Shown in pieces: positions 1-5,304 of a stretch of DNA of 7,228 bases; the stretch's first letter is position 1; each line of letters begins with the position of its first letter. Source of the DNA: an uncultured Bacteroidales bacterium (lineage in GTDB: Bacteria; Bacteroidota; Bacteroidia; Bacteroidales; UBA932); NCBI GenBank assembly GCA_934678915.1, contig CAKUSF010000111.1, positions 1 to 7,228 of the forward strand, given 5' to 3'. A program made the position numbers and the translations under genes. Under the pieces are notes generated by a model, which did not search any database, was not told the origin of the DNA, and saw only the letters and a program-made list of their open reading frames with translations.

Positions 1-249
1 CTTGAGAAGATTCTGGACGATGTCTGCAACCGTTTCACGGAGAGGCTGAAGGCTTCGTTCCCTGGCCTGACCGGTGCAGAGCTTCGCATCGCTGCCCTCC
101 TGCGTTTCGGCTTCACCGGCAAGCAGATGGCCGCCATGATGGGAATATCCCCGACCTCTGTCACGAAAGGCAAGCAGCGCCTCAAGGCCCGTGTCGCCTC
201 CGCCCTTCCCGAAGGCTCCACCATCGATGAGTTCATCGCCACGTTCTGA
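1..249 (+). CDS. LuxR-like HTH transcriptional regulator, C-terminal fragment
   Basis: The first frame is open from base 1 to a TGA at 247-249, giving 82 residues of a protein whose N-terminus lies outside the window. The pattern FPGLTGAELRIAALLRFGF, then KQMAAMMGISPTSV, then a basic KGKQRLKAR tail, is that of the C-terminal winged/LuxR-type HTH. In Bacteroidetes this domain sits behind TPR or sensor domains in one-component regulators. The recognition helix would be in the ISPTSVTKGKQRLK stretch. What it senses cannot be judged because only the DNA-binding end is visible. GC-rich third positions match the - strand genes that follow rather than the AT-rich genes at 2932-6139. The gene is convergent with the peroxiredoxin gene across a palindrome-rich spacer. 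Confidence 0.75.
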   Translation, partial: LEKILDDVCNRFTERLKASFPGLTGAELRIAALLRFGFTGKQMAAMMGISPTSVTKGKQRLKARVASALPEGSTIDEFIATF

Positions 250-346
250 TTGTTTGGCAAAGTAGTCTTATTGTCTGAAATCGCTTTAGAATTAATTGAT
301 AGACGAAAGCAATTCCAATTTAAGAATCAATTGAGAAGGCGAATGA
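250..346. other. AT-rich spacer after the regulator gene, weak hairpin
   Basis: No ORF or promoter is evident here. A hairpin can be drawn with 292-300 pairing 326-334 and, after an asymmetric bulge, 282-287 pairing 336-341. It is AT-rich, contains G-T pairs and has no T-run after it. It may help end transcription of the regulator gene, but the evidence is weak. Confidence 0.25.
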
Positions 347-402
347 CGGAAGTCTGATTTCTGATTTTTGCACGTTACCAAAAATCAGAAATCAGACTTC
401 CG
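347..402. repeat. Perfect 24-bp inverted repeat (hairpin or miniature repeat element)
   Basis: Bases 347-370 are the exact reverse complement of 379-402, with an 8-nt loop (cacgttac). Each arm contains a short tandem, tctgattt then ctgatttt. A perfect 24-bp stem is longer than a usual intrinsic terminator and there is no T-tract directly after it on the + strand. It lies in the gap between convergent genes, so it may stop transcription from both sides. It may equally be a dispersed palindromic repeat. I know of no named family for it. Confidence 0.85.
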
Positions 403-423
403 CCCTCGCTGGTGAATATCCCC

Positions 424-449
424 CGGTCACTGAGCTTGTCGAAGCGATT
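424..449. repeat. REP-like repeat, copy 1 (diverged palindrome)
   Basis: The core tgagcttgtcgaagcga matches the copy at 6322-6347 at 22 of 26 positions. The four differences fall at one transition in each outer arm, one in the loop and one at the end. Here the outer arms no longer pair fully, although the inner gctt-gtcg-aagc can still form a short stem. Repeats with this ctgagc.tgtcgaag core are dispersed in many bacterial genomes as REP-like elements. Two related copies in 7 kb indicate a dispersed family rather than chance. Confidence 0.65.
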
Positions 450-451
450 CG

Positions 452-537
452 AACAGTATCGTTTTAAGCCATATTTGCTTCTGTCAGAGTATATTTACTA
501 CCCGACAGCAGCGAATATGGCCGAAAACGTTACCGTT
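452..537. repeat. Long imperfect palindrome, 34-nt arms
   Basis: Arms 452-485 and 504-537 pair at 29 of 34 positions, one of them a G-T pair. The longest uninterrupted block is 12 pairs (468-479 with 510-521), with 6 pairs at 460-465/524-529 and 5 at 481-485/504-508. The loop is 486-503. It begins 15 nt downstream of the peroxiredoxin stop on the - strand and is the likely 3' structure of that transcript. The size and the pattern of scattered mismatches also suit an old miniature inverted-repeat element. Confidence 0.8.
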
Positions 538-551
538 ACTTATTCATTTGG

Positions 552-995
552 TCATAGGATCTGCGAAGTGTGATCCTTCGTGTTGACCTTCCCGATGGCA
601 TCGATGATGATTCCGTCCTCGTCGATCACGTAGGTTGTCCTCAATGTTCCATAGGATTCCTTCCCGTAAAGCTTCTTGAGTCCCCAGGCCTCGTAGGCCT
701 TCAGGATGACGCACTCCGGATCGCTGACCAGATGGAACGGCAGTGAGTATTTCTCTATGAATTTCTGATGCGAGGCCTGAGAGTCCTTGCTGACTCCAAG
801 CACCTGATACCCAAGCGCGATGTACCTGTGGTAGTTGTCCCGCAGGTCACAAGCCTCCGCCGTGCATCCCGGCGTGCTGTCCTTAGGGTAAAAGTAAAGC
901 ACAAGTTTCTTTCCCTTGAAGTCATTGAGACTGATTTCGTTCCCGTTTTCGTCCACGCCGACGAAATCTGGCGCTTTTGTTCCGATCTTTAGCAT
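552..995 (-). CDS. bcp: Thiol peroxidase, BCP/PrxQ-type peroxiredoxin
   Basis: A 147-residue cytoplasmic peroxiredoxin that reduces hydrogen peroxide and organic hydroperoxides, recycled by thioredoxin. The active-site signature PxxxTxxC is present as P37, T41 and peroxidatic Cys44. Cys49, five residues on, is the resolving cysteine of the BCP/PrxQ type. The conserved active-site arginine is R119 in the LRTTYVID segment. A further cysteine, C95, is not part of the usual set. Length is near the family norm of about 150. The ATG start puts the conserved GxxAPDF at residues 5-11, as expected, with a modest AGGA-like sequence just upstream. It is the last gene of a tightly spaced - strand cluster and is followed by the long palindrome at 452-537. 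Family assignment is confident; the reductant partner is family knowledge, not seen here. Confidence 0.97.
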   Translation of the reverse strand: MLKIGTKAPDFVGVDENGNEISLNDFKGKKLVLYFYPKDSTPGCTAEACDLRDNYHRYIALGYQVLGVSKDSQASHQKFIEKYSLPFHLVSDPECVILKAYEAWGLKKLYGKESYGTLRTTYVIDEDGIIIDAIGKVNTKDHTSQIL

Positions 996-1007
996 ATTCC
1001 TGAATAT

Positions 1008-1067
1008 TCATTTATTTTTATCCAGCCACTCGAAGCGTTCTCCGCAGACCGTGGTTTTGGAAAACAT
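1008..1067 (-). CDS. Possible 19-codon small ORF between TfoX-like gene and bcp
   Basis: An ATG at 1067-1065 lies two bases after the TAG stop of the TfoX-like gene and opens a 19-codon frame (MFSKTTVCGERFEWLDKNK) ending in TGA at 1010-1008. The bcp start follows 12 bases later. The codon choice (TCC, ACC, ACG, GTC, TGC, CGC, TTC, GAG, CTG) resembles the neighbouring real genes, and the spacing would suit translational coupling. I recognise no family. It could be a leader peptide coupling bcp translation, a degraded gene end, or chance. No separate ribosome site is visible. Confidence 0.35.
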   Translation of the reverse strand: MFSKTTVCGERFEWLDKNK

Positions 1068-1069
1068 CG

Positions 1070-1354
1070 CTATTTCAACCCCTCGCAGGTGGCCTTGATG
1101 ACCTCCGCTACCTCCTCCCGGTTGTCAATATTGACCTGATACATCGCCTTGGCCCCCTCGTAAGGAATCGCCTCCGGCATCCCGAACCTCTCGTTGGTCT
1201 TGGTCTTCTTGACCAGAACCCGGTTGTCGTAGATTCCTCCGAAATATTTCCCCTGCCAGTAAAGCAGAAACTCTCCCATCATCGGCTTCGTGAATATCCC
1301 CTCAAGCAGTCCCATCTGCTCCACCGCGAAATCCCTGTAATCCTTGCTTGTCAT
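1070..1354 (-). CDS. TfoX/Sxy N-terminal-domain family protein
   Basis: A 94-residue protein matching the N-terminal domain of TfoX/Sxy: a short helix (SKDYRDFAVEQMG), then KPMMGEFLLYWQGKYFGGIYDNRVLVKK, corresponding to the family's MFGexgxYxdgxxFaxxxdxxLYlK pattern, then a C-terminal helix. Full Sxy of gamma-proteobacteria activates competence genes together with CRP. Stand-alone N-domain proteins like this are widespread outside that group and have no settled role, so competence should not be assumed. A GTG at 1360 is in frame, but an AGGAG at 1363-1367 lies 8 nt from the ATG at 1354 and only 2 nt from the GTG, so the ATG is preferred. The gene starts 14 nt after the Rpn-type gene stop. Confidence 0.85.
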   Translation of the reverse strand: MTSKDYRDFAVEQMGLLEGIFTKPMMGEFLLYWQGKYFGGIYDNRVLVKKTKTNERFGMPEAIPYEGAKAMYQVNIDNREEVAEVIKATCEGLK

Positions 1355-1362
1355 ATCCACTA

Positions 1363-1367
1363 CTCCT
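1363..1367 (-). promoter_or_regulatory. Shine-Dalgarno AGGAG deciding the TfoX-like start
   Basis: On the - strand AGGAG sits 8 nt before ATG 1354, a standard spacing, and overlaps the last few bases before the stop of the upstream nuclease gene. It is the clearest ribosome site attached to a family-supported gene here and favours ATG over the in-frame GTG at 1360. Confidence 0.6.
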
Positions 1368-1368
1368 G

Positions 1369-2295
1369 CTACTTCTTATGTACAAGCGCTTCCACGGCAG
1401 CCTTGTCAAGGCCGGTACATTTGATGATGAACTCAATAGGTGTGTTTGCACCTATCATACGCAATGCTATTGCCTCTCGTTCGGCAACCTTGCCTTGTTC
1501 CACCCCTTGTTTGATTCCTTCCTCTCGTCCGAACTCTCTGGCGTAGGCTATCTGATTGTAAGTGTCCCGCTCGTTGATCATATTGCTGACATATTGCTTT
1601 TTCTCATCATTTGTAAGGGATGTGACTTCCGCAGCCTCGAAGAACCTTCGGAATATCCTGTCAACCAATGCCGCCGGGCGTTCCAGCAGACTGTGCAGGT
1701 TTTTCAGCACGTAGAACCACTTGTCCAGATTCGTCTTGAGTTCTTCCGGTGTCTTGTCGAACCTTCCGATCTCGATGAACACGAACCGCAGCTTGTCCGT
1801 CATCAGTTCACCGCTCTTGTCCTCTCGCACTGAATATCTCCGGATCAACCCTCCGCCTTTTTCCGGGCCGAAAGAGAAATTCTGCAACCCGACGAAATAC
1901 ACTCCTTTGATGTTGTAGTCCCACTTCTTGCCTTTCATACCCTGCGAGTGCAGAACCATTCCGGAATAGTACAAAGCCCTTTCCCTGAAATGCTTCTGAT
2001 AAGCCAGCTGCACCTCGACAATGAACTTCTCCCCGCTTTCGCCCTTGCACATCACATCGAACCTTGCGTTCCTGTCCCCGGATGCCAGTCCAAGTTGCTC
2101 GGTCGGCAGGTAGGAGATGTCCTTGATCCGCTTGTCCGGGAATATCTCCGTCAGGAACGCGACAAGGAACTCCTTGTTCACCTCTGTCCCGAAAAGCCTC
2201 TTGAATCCCCAATCGTTCAGCGGATTGATGTACCGTGGCAGTGAATCACCCTCCACATCCACTTCGTCACCGAATCCTGTCCTTTCGTCTTTCAA
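1369..2295 (-). CDS. Rpn-family PD-(D/E)XK nuclease / putative transposase
   Basis: Up to 308 residues. The family hallmark NPLNDWGFKRLFG is at 24-36, followed by the nuclease core: D80 in the ARFDV strand, then E94 and Q96 in the IVEVQLA strand, i.e. a D...ExQ variant of the PD-(D/E)XK motif that is usual in this family. The C-terminal part has a charged, Gly/Gln-rich helix (255-274) and a small HTH-like tail (RMIGANTPIEFIIKCTGLDK). Family members (Rpn/PDDEXK_2) are DNA endonucleases linked to recombination, and annotation as 'transposase' is by tradition; no terminal repeats are apparent around this one. The frame opens with TTG at 2295 and no in-frame ATG exists between that and the preceding in-frame stop at 2326, so the start is uncertain. 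An internal GTG around residues 12-14 is an alternative. It is the first gene of the - strand cluster. Confidence 0.9.
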   Translation of the reverse strand: MKDERTGFGDEVDVEGDSLPRYINPLNDWGFKRLFGTEVNKEFLVAFLTEIFPDKRIKDISYLPTEQLGLASGDRNARFDVMCKGESGEKFIVEVQLAYQKHFRERALYYSGMVLHSQGMKGKKWDYNIKGVYFVGLQNFSFGPEKGGGLIRRYSVREDKSGELMTDKLRFVFIEIGRFDKTPEELKTNLDKWFYVLKNLHSLLERPAALVDRIFRRFFEAAEVTSLTNDEKKQYVSNMINERDTYNQIAYAREFGREEGIKQGVEQGKVAEREAIALRMIGANTPIEFIIKCTGLDKAAVEALVHKK

Positions 2296-2301
2296 GAGTG
2301 C

Positions 2302-2315
2302 ACGGCTCCAGCCGT
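2302..2315. repeat. Short perfect palindrome upstream of the Rpn-type gene
   Basis: acggct-cc-agccgt forms a perfect 6-bp inverted repeat. In DNA it could be a dimeric protein site. In the - strand transcript it lies in the 5' leader, just ahead of the putative TTG start, where it might affect ribosome access. The loop is only 2 nt, so a hairpin would have to open one pair. Functional meaning is unproven. Confidence 0.35.
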
Positions 2316-2347
2316 AGGACTCAGGTCATCATACCCATTAACAGCCA

Positions 2348-2378
2348 TAAAGATAATAGTTTTAGTTGGTTAAACAAA
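2348..2378 (-). promoter_or_regulatory. Bacteroidetes-type promoter for the Rpn-tfoX-bcp cluster
   Basis: Read on the - strand, TTTG at 2378-2375 is followed after 19 nt by TATCTTTA at 2355-2348, one base off the Bacteroidetes -33/-7 consensus (TTTG, 19-21 nt, TAnnTTTG). The start of transcription would fall near 2341-2344, leaving about 45-50 nt of leader before the putative TTG start. No other such pair is seen between this and the first gene. Confidence 0.55.
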
Positions 2379-2532
2379 TTGTTGGTTCTCATTTTGTGCC
2401 CATTTTGCCGAGGAGACGTTCCTAAACCGGCAAGCGGCCACACAGAAACCGATGCCAATGTACAATCATTTTCCTCAAGTTCAATCAAGTGATAAAAAAC
2501 ATTAGGGGGTTAGAATATGTTTTTTATGAAAA
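2379..2532. other. Spacer between the two divergent promoters, no gene seen
   Basis: Open frames here are short and lack family resemblance. A loosely repeated cattttg(t)gcc occurs twice around 2391-2410. A short frame from ATG 2517 with a G-rich stretch upstream overlaps the + strand promoter and is not called. The region probably holds only upstream control DNA for the two divergent units. Confidence 0.4.
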
Positions 2533-2566
2533 TTGATGTTTTATGCAATATAATCGATTATCTTTG
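2532..2566 (+). promoter_or_regulatory. Bacteroidetes-type promoter in front of the structured RNA
   Basis: TATCTTTG at 2559-2566 is a perfect match to the Bacteroidetes -7 box TAnnTTTG. The -33 element is weaker: ATTG at 2532-2535 with a 23-nt spacer, slightly long, in an AT-rich run. Transcription should start near 2570-2573, exactly where the first stem of the proposed RNA begins (2571). That agreement of promoter and fold strengthens both calls. Confidence 0.65.
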
Positions 2567-2570
2567 CAAG

Positions 2571-2888
2571 ACTCAACCAGTTCGGACACAATCTTCGATG
2601 GGGTTTAACTTTTAGAGGATTGTGGCAGGGTTGGGTGGGGTAAAATATAAAAGACGTTACTTGACGTTTTTCTTCTGAGCGTGAACTTGGCGGTTTGAAC
2701 TTTACCAGAAGAGGAAACGGCAACGGGAACGTCCACTTGTGATGACAATTCAGTCGCCTCGCTTTAGGCGTAGGTTTCTTACTGTATATCATCCACGACG
2801 TGGGCTGGTTGCGTTGCTTATCCTTCTGGTAGGCTCGCCAAGGCCCGCGCTTGGGATAAGCAAGAGTAAGACTCCCACGTCTTTTTTT
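2571..2888 (+). ncRNA. Candidate structured RNA (about 318 nt), sRNA or attenuator leader
   Basis: No credible protein is encoded, yet the stretch is full of nested pairing. The 5' domain has 2571-2578 with 2629-2636 (8 pairs, one G-T) enclosing 2587-2595 with 2616-2624 (9 pairs, one G-T). The middle domain has 2663-2668 with 2728-2733 enclosing 2671-2677 with 2706-2712. Small hairpins lie at 2737-2748 and 2755-2770. The 3' domain has 2797-2804 with 2874-2881 enclosing 2814-2823 with 2854-2863 (10 perfect pairs). Seven T follow directly. A promoter ends just upstream. I checked by eye for RNase P, tmRNA, SRP, 5S and common riboswitch cores (TPP, cobalamin) and do not recognise any. The next coding start is 43 nt past the T-run, so it may be a free-standing RNA or a leader controlling the downstream pair of exported proteins. 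Confidence 0.55.
2797..2888 (+). terminator. Terminator-like 3' domain of the structured RNA
   Basis: The closing stem gacgtggg/cccacgtc (2797-2804 with 2874-2881) is GC-rich and runs straight into seven T (2882-2888), the layout of an intrinsic terminator. The interior is a second 10-bp stem with an internal loop. A competing 4-bp hairpin, ccac-gac-gtgg at 2793-2803, would occupy the left arm, which is a possible but weak switch. If it terminates efficiently, the genes from 2932 need readthrough, since no clear promoter is seen in 2889-2931. Confidence 0.5.
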
Positions 2889-2931
2889 GTTAACACTCGG
2901 GATGGGCAGTACCGAACTTGACTGAAATTGG

Positions 2932-5304
2932 ATGTTTTCAACTATGTTTTGTAGATTGTCGAGAGCAATACTCTTTCTTGCAACTGTAGTTCTGCCTTTT
3001 AATGCTCCGGCTACAGACAGGCTTACACCGCAGCAGCAGAAGAATCTCGTGTCTAACCTGAATTATTTACAGTATTCTATCGCTAAAATCAAAGCGTCTG
3101 ATAGTAAGGCTATTGCAGAGGAAGAATACTACTCGGTCATCAATAAACTGAAAATAGAAAACATAAATGATTCGGATCTGAATTTTGCGTATGACCGTTT
3201 TCTGGATAATTGCTCATCATTGAAACTTAAGCAGAATGAAAAGGATTTCATCAAACAGATGAATATCAAGGCGCAGAAAACGGCATATCTTAATGCATTT
3301 TCTAATTTCGGATCAGTATTCGTTCCAGGACAAAGTCCGCAGCAGTTGGTCGCATCTTTGGTATACACGTCCGTGGCCAATGCGTTTGCTGTCGCAAACA
3401 CTAAAAACCAATTGAAGACTCAGTTGGACAGGGATATGTTTTATTTGAACCAAGATATAATGAGGACAATATATTCATTGCAAAGCACACTTTTTACAAC
3501 ATCCGCGAAATTGCTCGGTGGAAACAGTTCAAAAGGCCGCTTGAATGAGGATAGTATGAACATGTTTGTCAAGGCTCTTAAGCTTGAGACTAATTCGGAG
3601 AGACTTAACGCATTGAGCGAGCCGGAATTAAAGAAGAATTTCGAGTCTTTCCCTCCGCTGTGGTATGAACTGGGCAATGCTTTCCAGATCAAAGGCGATA
3701 ACAAGAGCGCTCTTGAGTGCTATAGGAAATTCGAACTTTTAAAGGGGACGGATATTGTCGCCAAGGATAAGAACTACATAAACTTGCTTAAAAATAAAAT
3801 TCAGATTATTCTTGGTGAGGATGCGTCAAAGGCAAAAAGCAAGGCCATTGCGAATAAGGCTGAGATACTTAAATGTATCTCGTTGTTGAAGAATAATTAT
3901 TTGGATTCCGAGGCTGGTGAGAAAAACGCCTACCTTGCCAAGATTTATTATTTGATAGGGGAATCGAATGAGTCTCTTAAGTGTCTTAATTATCTGATCG
4001 ACTCGAAGACATTGTATCCGGAATATATTGAAGAAGCAATCAGTTTAAGGCAACTGATCCTTTCTGCTTCCGGTCAAGATAAGAGCCAATATTATCAACA
4101 TTCTTACAATTATGGCAAGATAGCGTTTGGAAATGAAAACATCAATTTCTCGGAGTTCTCTGAAAAAGAGAAAGAGGGATGGCTCAAACAATATTGGCAG
4201 TTTATGAAAGGTGGTGGAATCTATGGAAGTGCCATAAAGAGAATCATTAATTATGTGTATCCCAAGGAGGAGAACTTTATCGATGAGGAGCATCTGTCAT
4301 TCATCATACCTAAAAGCGTATTGGGAGATAGCAACCTCTCTGTTTCCATAGGAGACAAATTATATGTCCCTGTCCTGATTGATAATCCGAAATCGGCTAA
4401 GGAGAAGATATGCATTATTGACTATGACCTTGATGACATAGACAAAGAAACTGTCATGGCTTTTCATTTTGACTCAAAACAAAGGAAAAGTGATGTTGTG
4501 GTGAAGTATAAATTACGTCCTTTTAAGAAGAAGTATTACGATGCGGCTCAAAAAGCCTATTTCCGAATCGGCTCTGATATTATTGCTCACAATGCGGAAA
4601 AGATAGAAGAGTTTGGTGAGACGATGTATAAGTACAAGTATCAAGTTGATGATGTGAACAAGTTGGATGAAGAGATTCGAAAAGAGCAGGAAAAAGAGGG
4701 AAAGAAGAATAACCGGACAAAGGCAGAGATAGGTTCGGAAATAACAAAACAACTGTCTGAAAAACTTGCCCCTGATCTTAATTTTGTACAGGACCGTTAT
4801 AAGGCGGTTGAAAGTTCGTATTACAAACGTAAGGTCGGTGTCCTTTATTCTCCATCGCTGGTCCTTTACGGAGACGATTACTACATTGTTGGGATTTATT
4901 CAATCTATGACAGCAAACAGGGTAAAGAGGCTATTTTCAACTCGAACGGTGAGATGCTGTATAAGAAATATACAGAGTATTCAACGAAGATAAATGATTC
5001 TGATCAAACCTACAAAATGGCAGTATTAGGGGATTGCCCGAGCATGGTTTTGGTCGCGGAATCCTATTTGGAGGGGTATGGTACTAAAATTAATGATGCC
5101 GAGGCTGTGAGATGGCTACTGAAGGCGGCATCGATTTCCGAACCGAAGCCGAATGATAAGCAAAGTGTCGCCAAGGCTTGTAAACTTTTGGGTGAATGCT
5201 ATAGAGAGGGGCGTGGCGTCAAGAAGAATAGTGATATTTCAATCTTCTGGTACAGAAAGGCTAAAGACTATGGTTTTAACATTGAGGACAAATATATTAA
5301 GTAA
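2932..5304 (+). CDS. Exported TPR/Sel1-repeat protein, 790 aa, function unknown
   Basis: The N-terminus is a signal peptide: basic residues R8 and R11, hydrophobic core ILFLATVVLP, and likely cleavage after A25-P-A27. There is no lipobox cysteine, so a periplasmic or secreted location is expected. A TPR-like unit is seen at about 242-275 (LWYELGNAFQIKGDNKSAL) and a second helix pair at about 331-356. A Gln/Lys/Glu-rich, probably coiled segment lies at about 573-613. Two Sel1-like repeats close the protein: about 704-733 (AESYLEGYGTKINDAEAVRWL) and about 749-780 (LGECYREGRGVKKNSDISIFW). Such repeats are protein-binding scaffolds and point to a partner rather than an enzyme. The middle (400-570) has no motif I recognise. 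A second Met at residue 5 is an alternative start. Codon use is AT-richer than the flanking - strand genes. The end overlaps the next gene by 35 nt, implying coupled expression. Confidence 0.85.
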   Translation: MFSTMFCRLSRAILFLATVVLPFNAPATDRLTPQQQKNLVSNLNYLQYSIAKIKASDSKAIAEEEYYSVINKLKIENINDSDLNFAYDRFLDNCSSLKLKQNEKDFIKQMNIKAQKTAYLNAFSNFGSVFVPGQSPQQLVASLVYTSVANAFAVANTKNQLKTQLDRDMFYLNQDIMRTIYSLQSTLFTTSAKLLGGNSSKGRLNEDSMNMFVKALKLETNSERLNALSEPELKKNFESFPPLWYELGNAFQIKGDNKSALECYRKFELLKGTDIVAKDKNYINLLKNKIQIILGEDASKAKSKAIANKAEILKCISLLKNNYLDSEAGEKNAYLAKIYYLIGESNESLKCLNYLIDSKTLYPEYIEEAISLRQLILSASGQDKSQYYQHSYNYGKIAFGNENINFSEFSEKEKEGWLKQYWQFMKGGGIYGSAIKRIINYVYPKEENFIDEEHLSFIIPKSVLGDSNLSVSIGDKLYVPVLIDNPKSAKEKICIIDYDLDDIDKETVMAFHFDSKQRKSDVVVKYKLRPFKKKYYDAAQKAYFRIGSDIIAHNAEKIEEFGETMYKYKYQVDDVNKLDEEIRKEQEKEGKKNNRTKAEIGSEITKQLSEKLAPDLNFVQDRYKAVESSYYKRKVGVLYSPSLVLYGDDYYIVGIYSIYDSKQGKEAIFNSNGEMLYKKYTEYSTKINDSDQTYKMAVLGDCPSMVLVAESYLEGYGTKINDAEAVRWLLKAASISEPKPNDKQSVAKACKLLGECYREGRGVKKNSDISIFWYRKAKDYGFNIEDKYIK

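Noticed and set aside
250..551. CRISPR array suggested by several palindromes in one spacer
   Set aside because: The three palindromes are different sequences with no regular repeat-spacer unit and no cas genes nearby.
1018..1042. Third REP-like copy suggested by ctcgaagcg near 1024-1032
   Set aside because: Only about eight contiguous bases match and the surrounding palindrome is absent; chance is as likely.
1369..2378. Complete insertion sequence around the Rpn-type 'transposase' gene
   Set aside because: No matching terminal inverted repeats or target duplications were seen at either side; members of this family usually lack classical IS ends.
2517..2615. Small + strand ORF of 32 codons with a G-rich, Shine-Dalgarno-like stretch 8 nt before its ATG
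   Set aside because: It runs straight through the -33/-7 promoter and the first stem of the proposed RNA, has AT-rich promoter-like codons and no recognisable family or upstream promoter.
2571..2888. RNase P RNA, tmRNA, SRP RNA or a known riboswitch
   Set aside because: The expected cores (GAGGAAAGTCC of RNase P, CCA end and tRNA-like arms of tmRNA, GGAAGG-type loop of SRP, TPP and cobalamin boxes) could not be found by eye. A covariance search could still overturn this.
2739..2921. 60-codon + strand frame across the structured RNA region
   Set aside because: The peptide is rich in Arg and Pro with no family resemblance, and the bases are explained better by pairing blocks and a T-run than by coding.
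5153..5269. Longer version of the 289-aa protein starting at 5153
   Set aside because: The extra 39 residues are a frame-shifted shadow of the Sel1 repeats of the preceding gene and would bury the signal peptide inside the protein.
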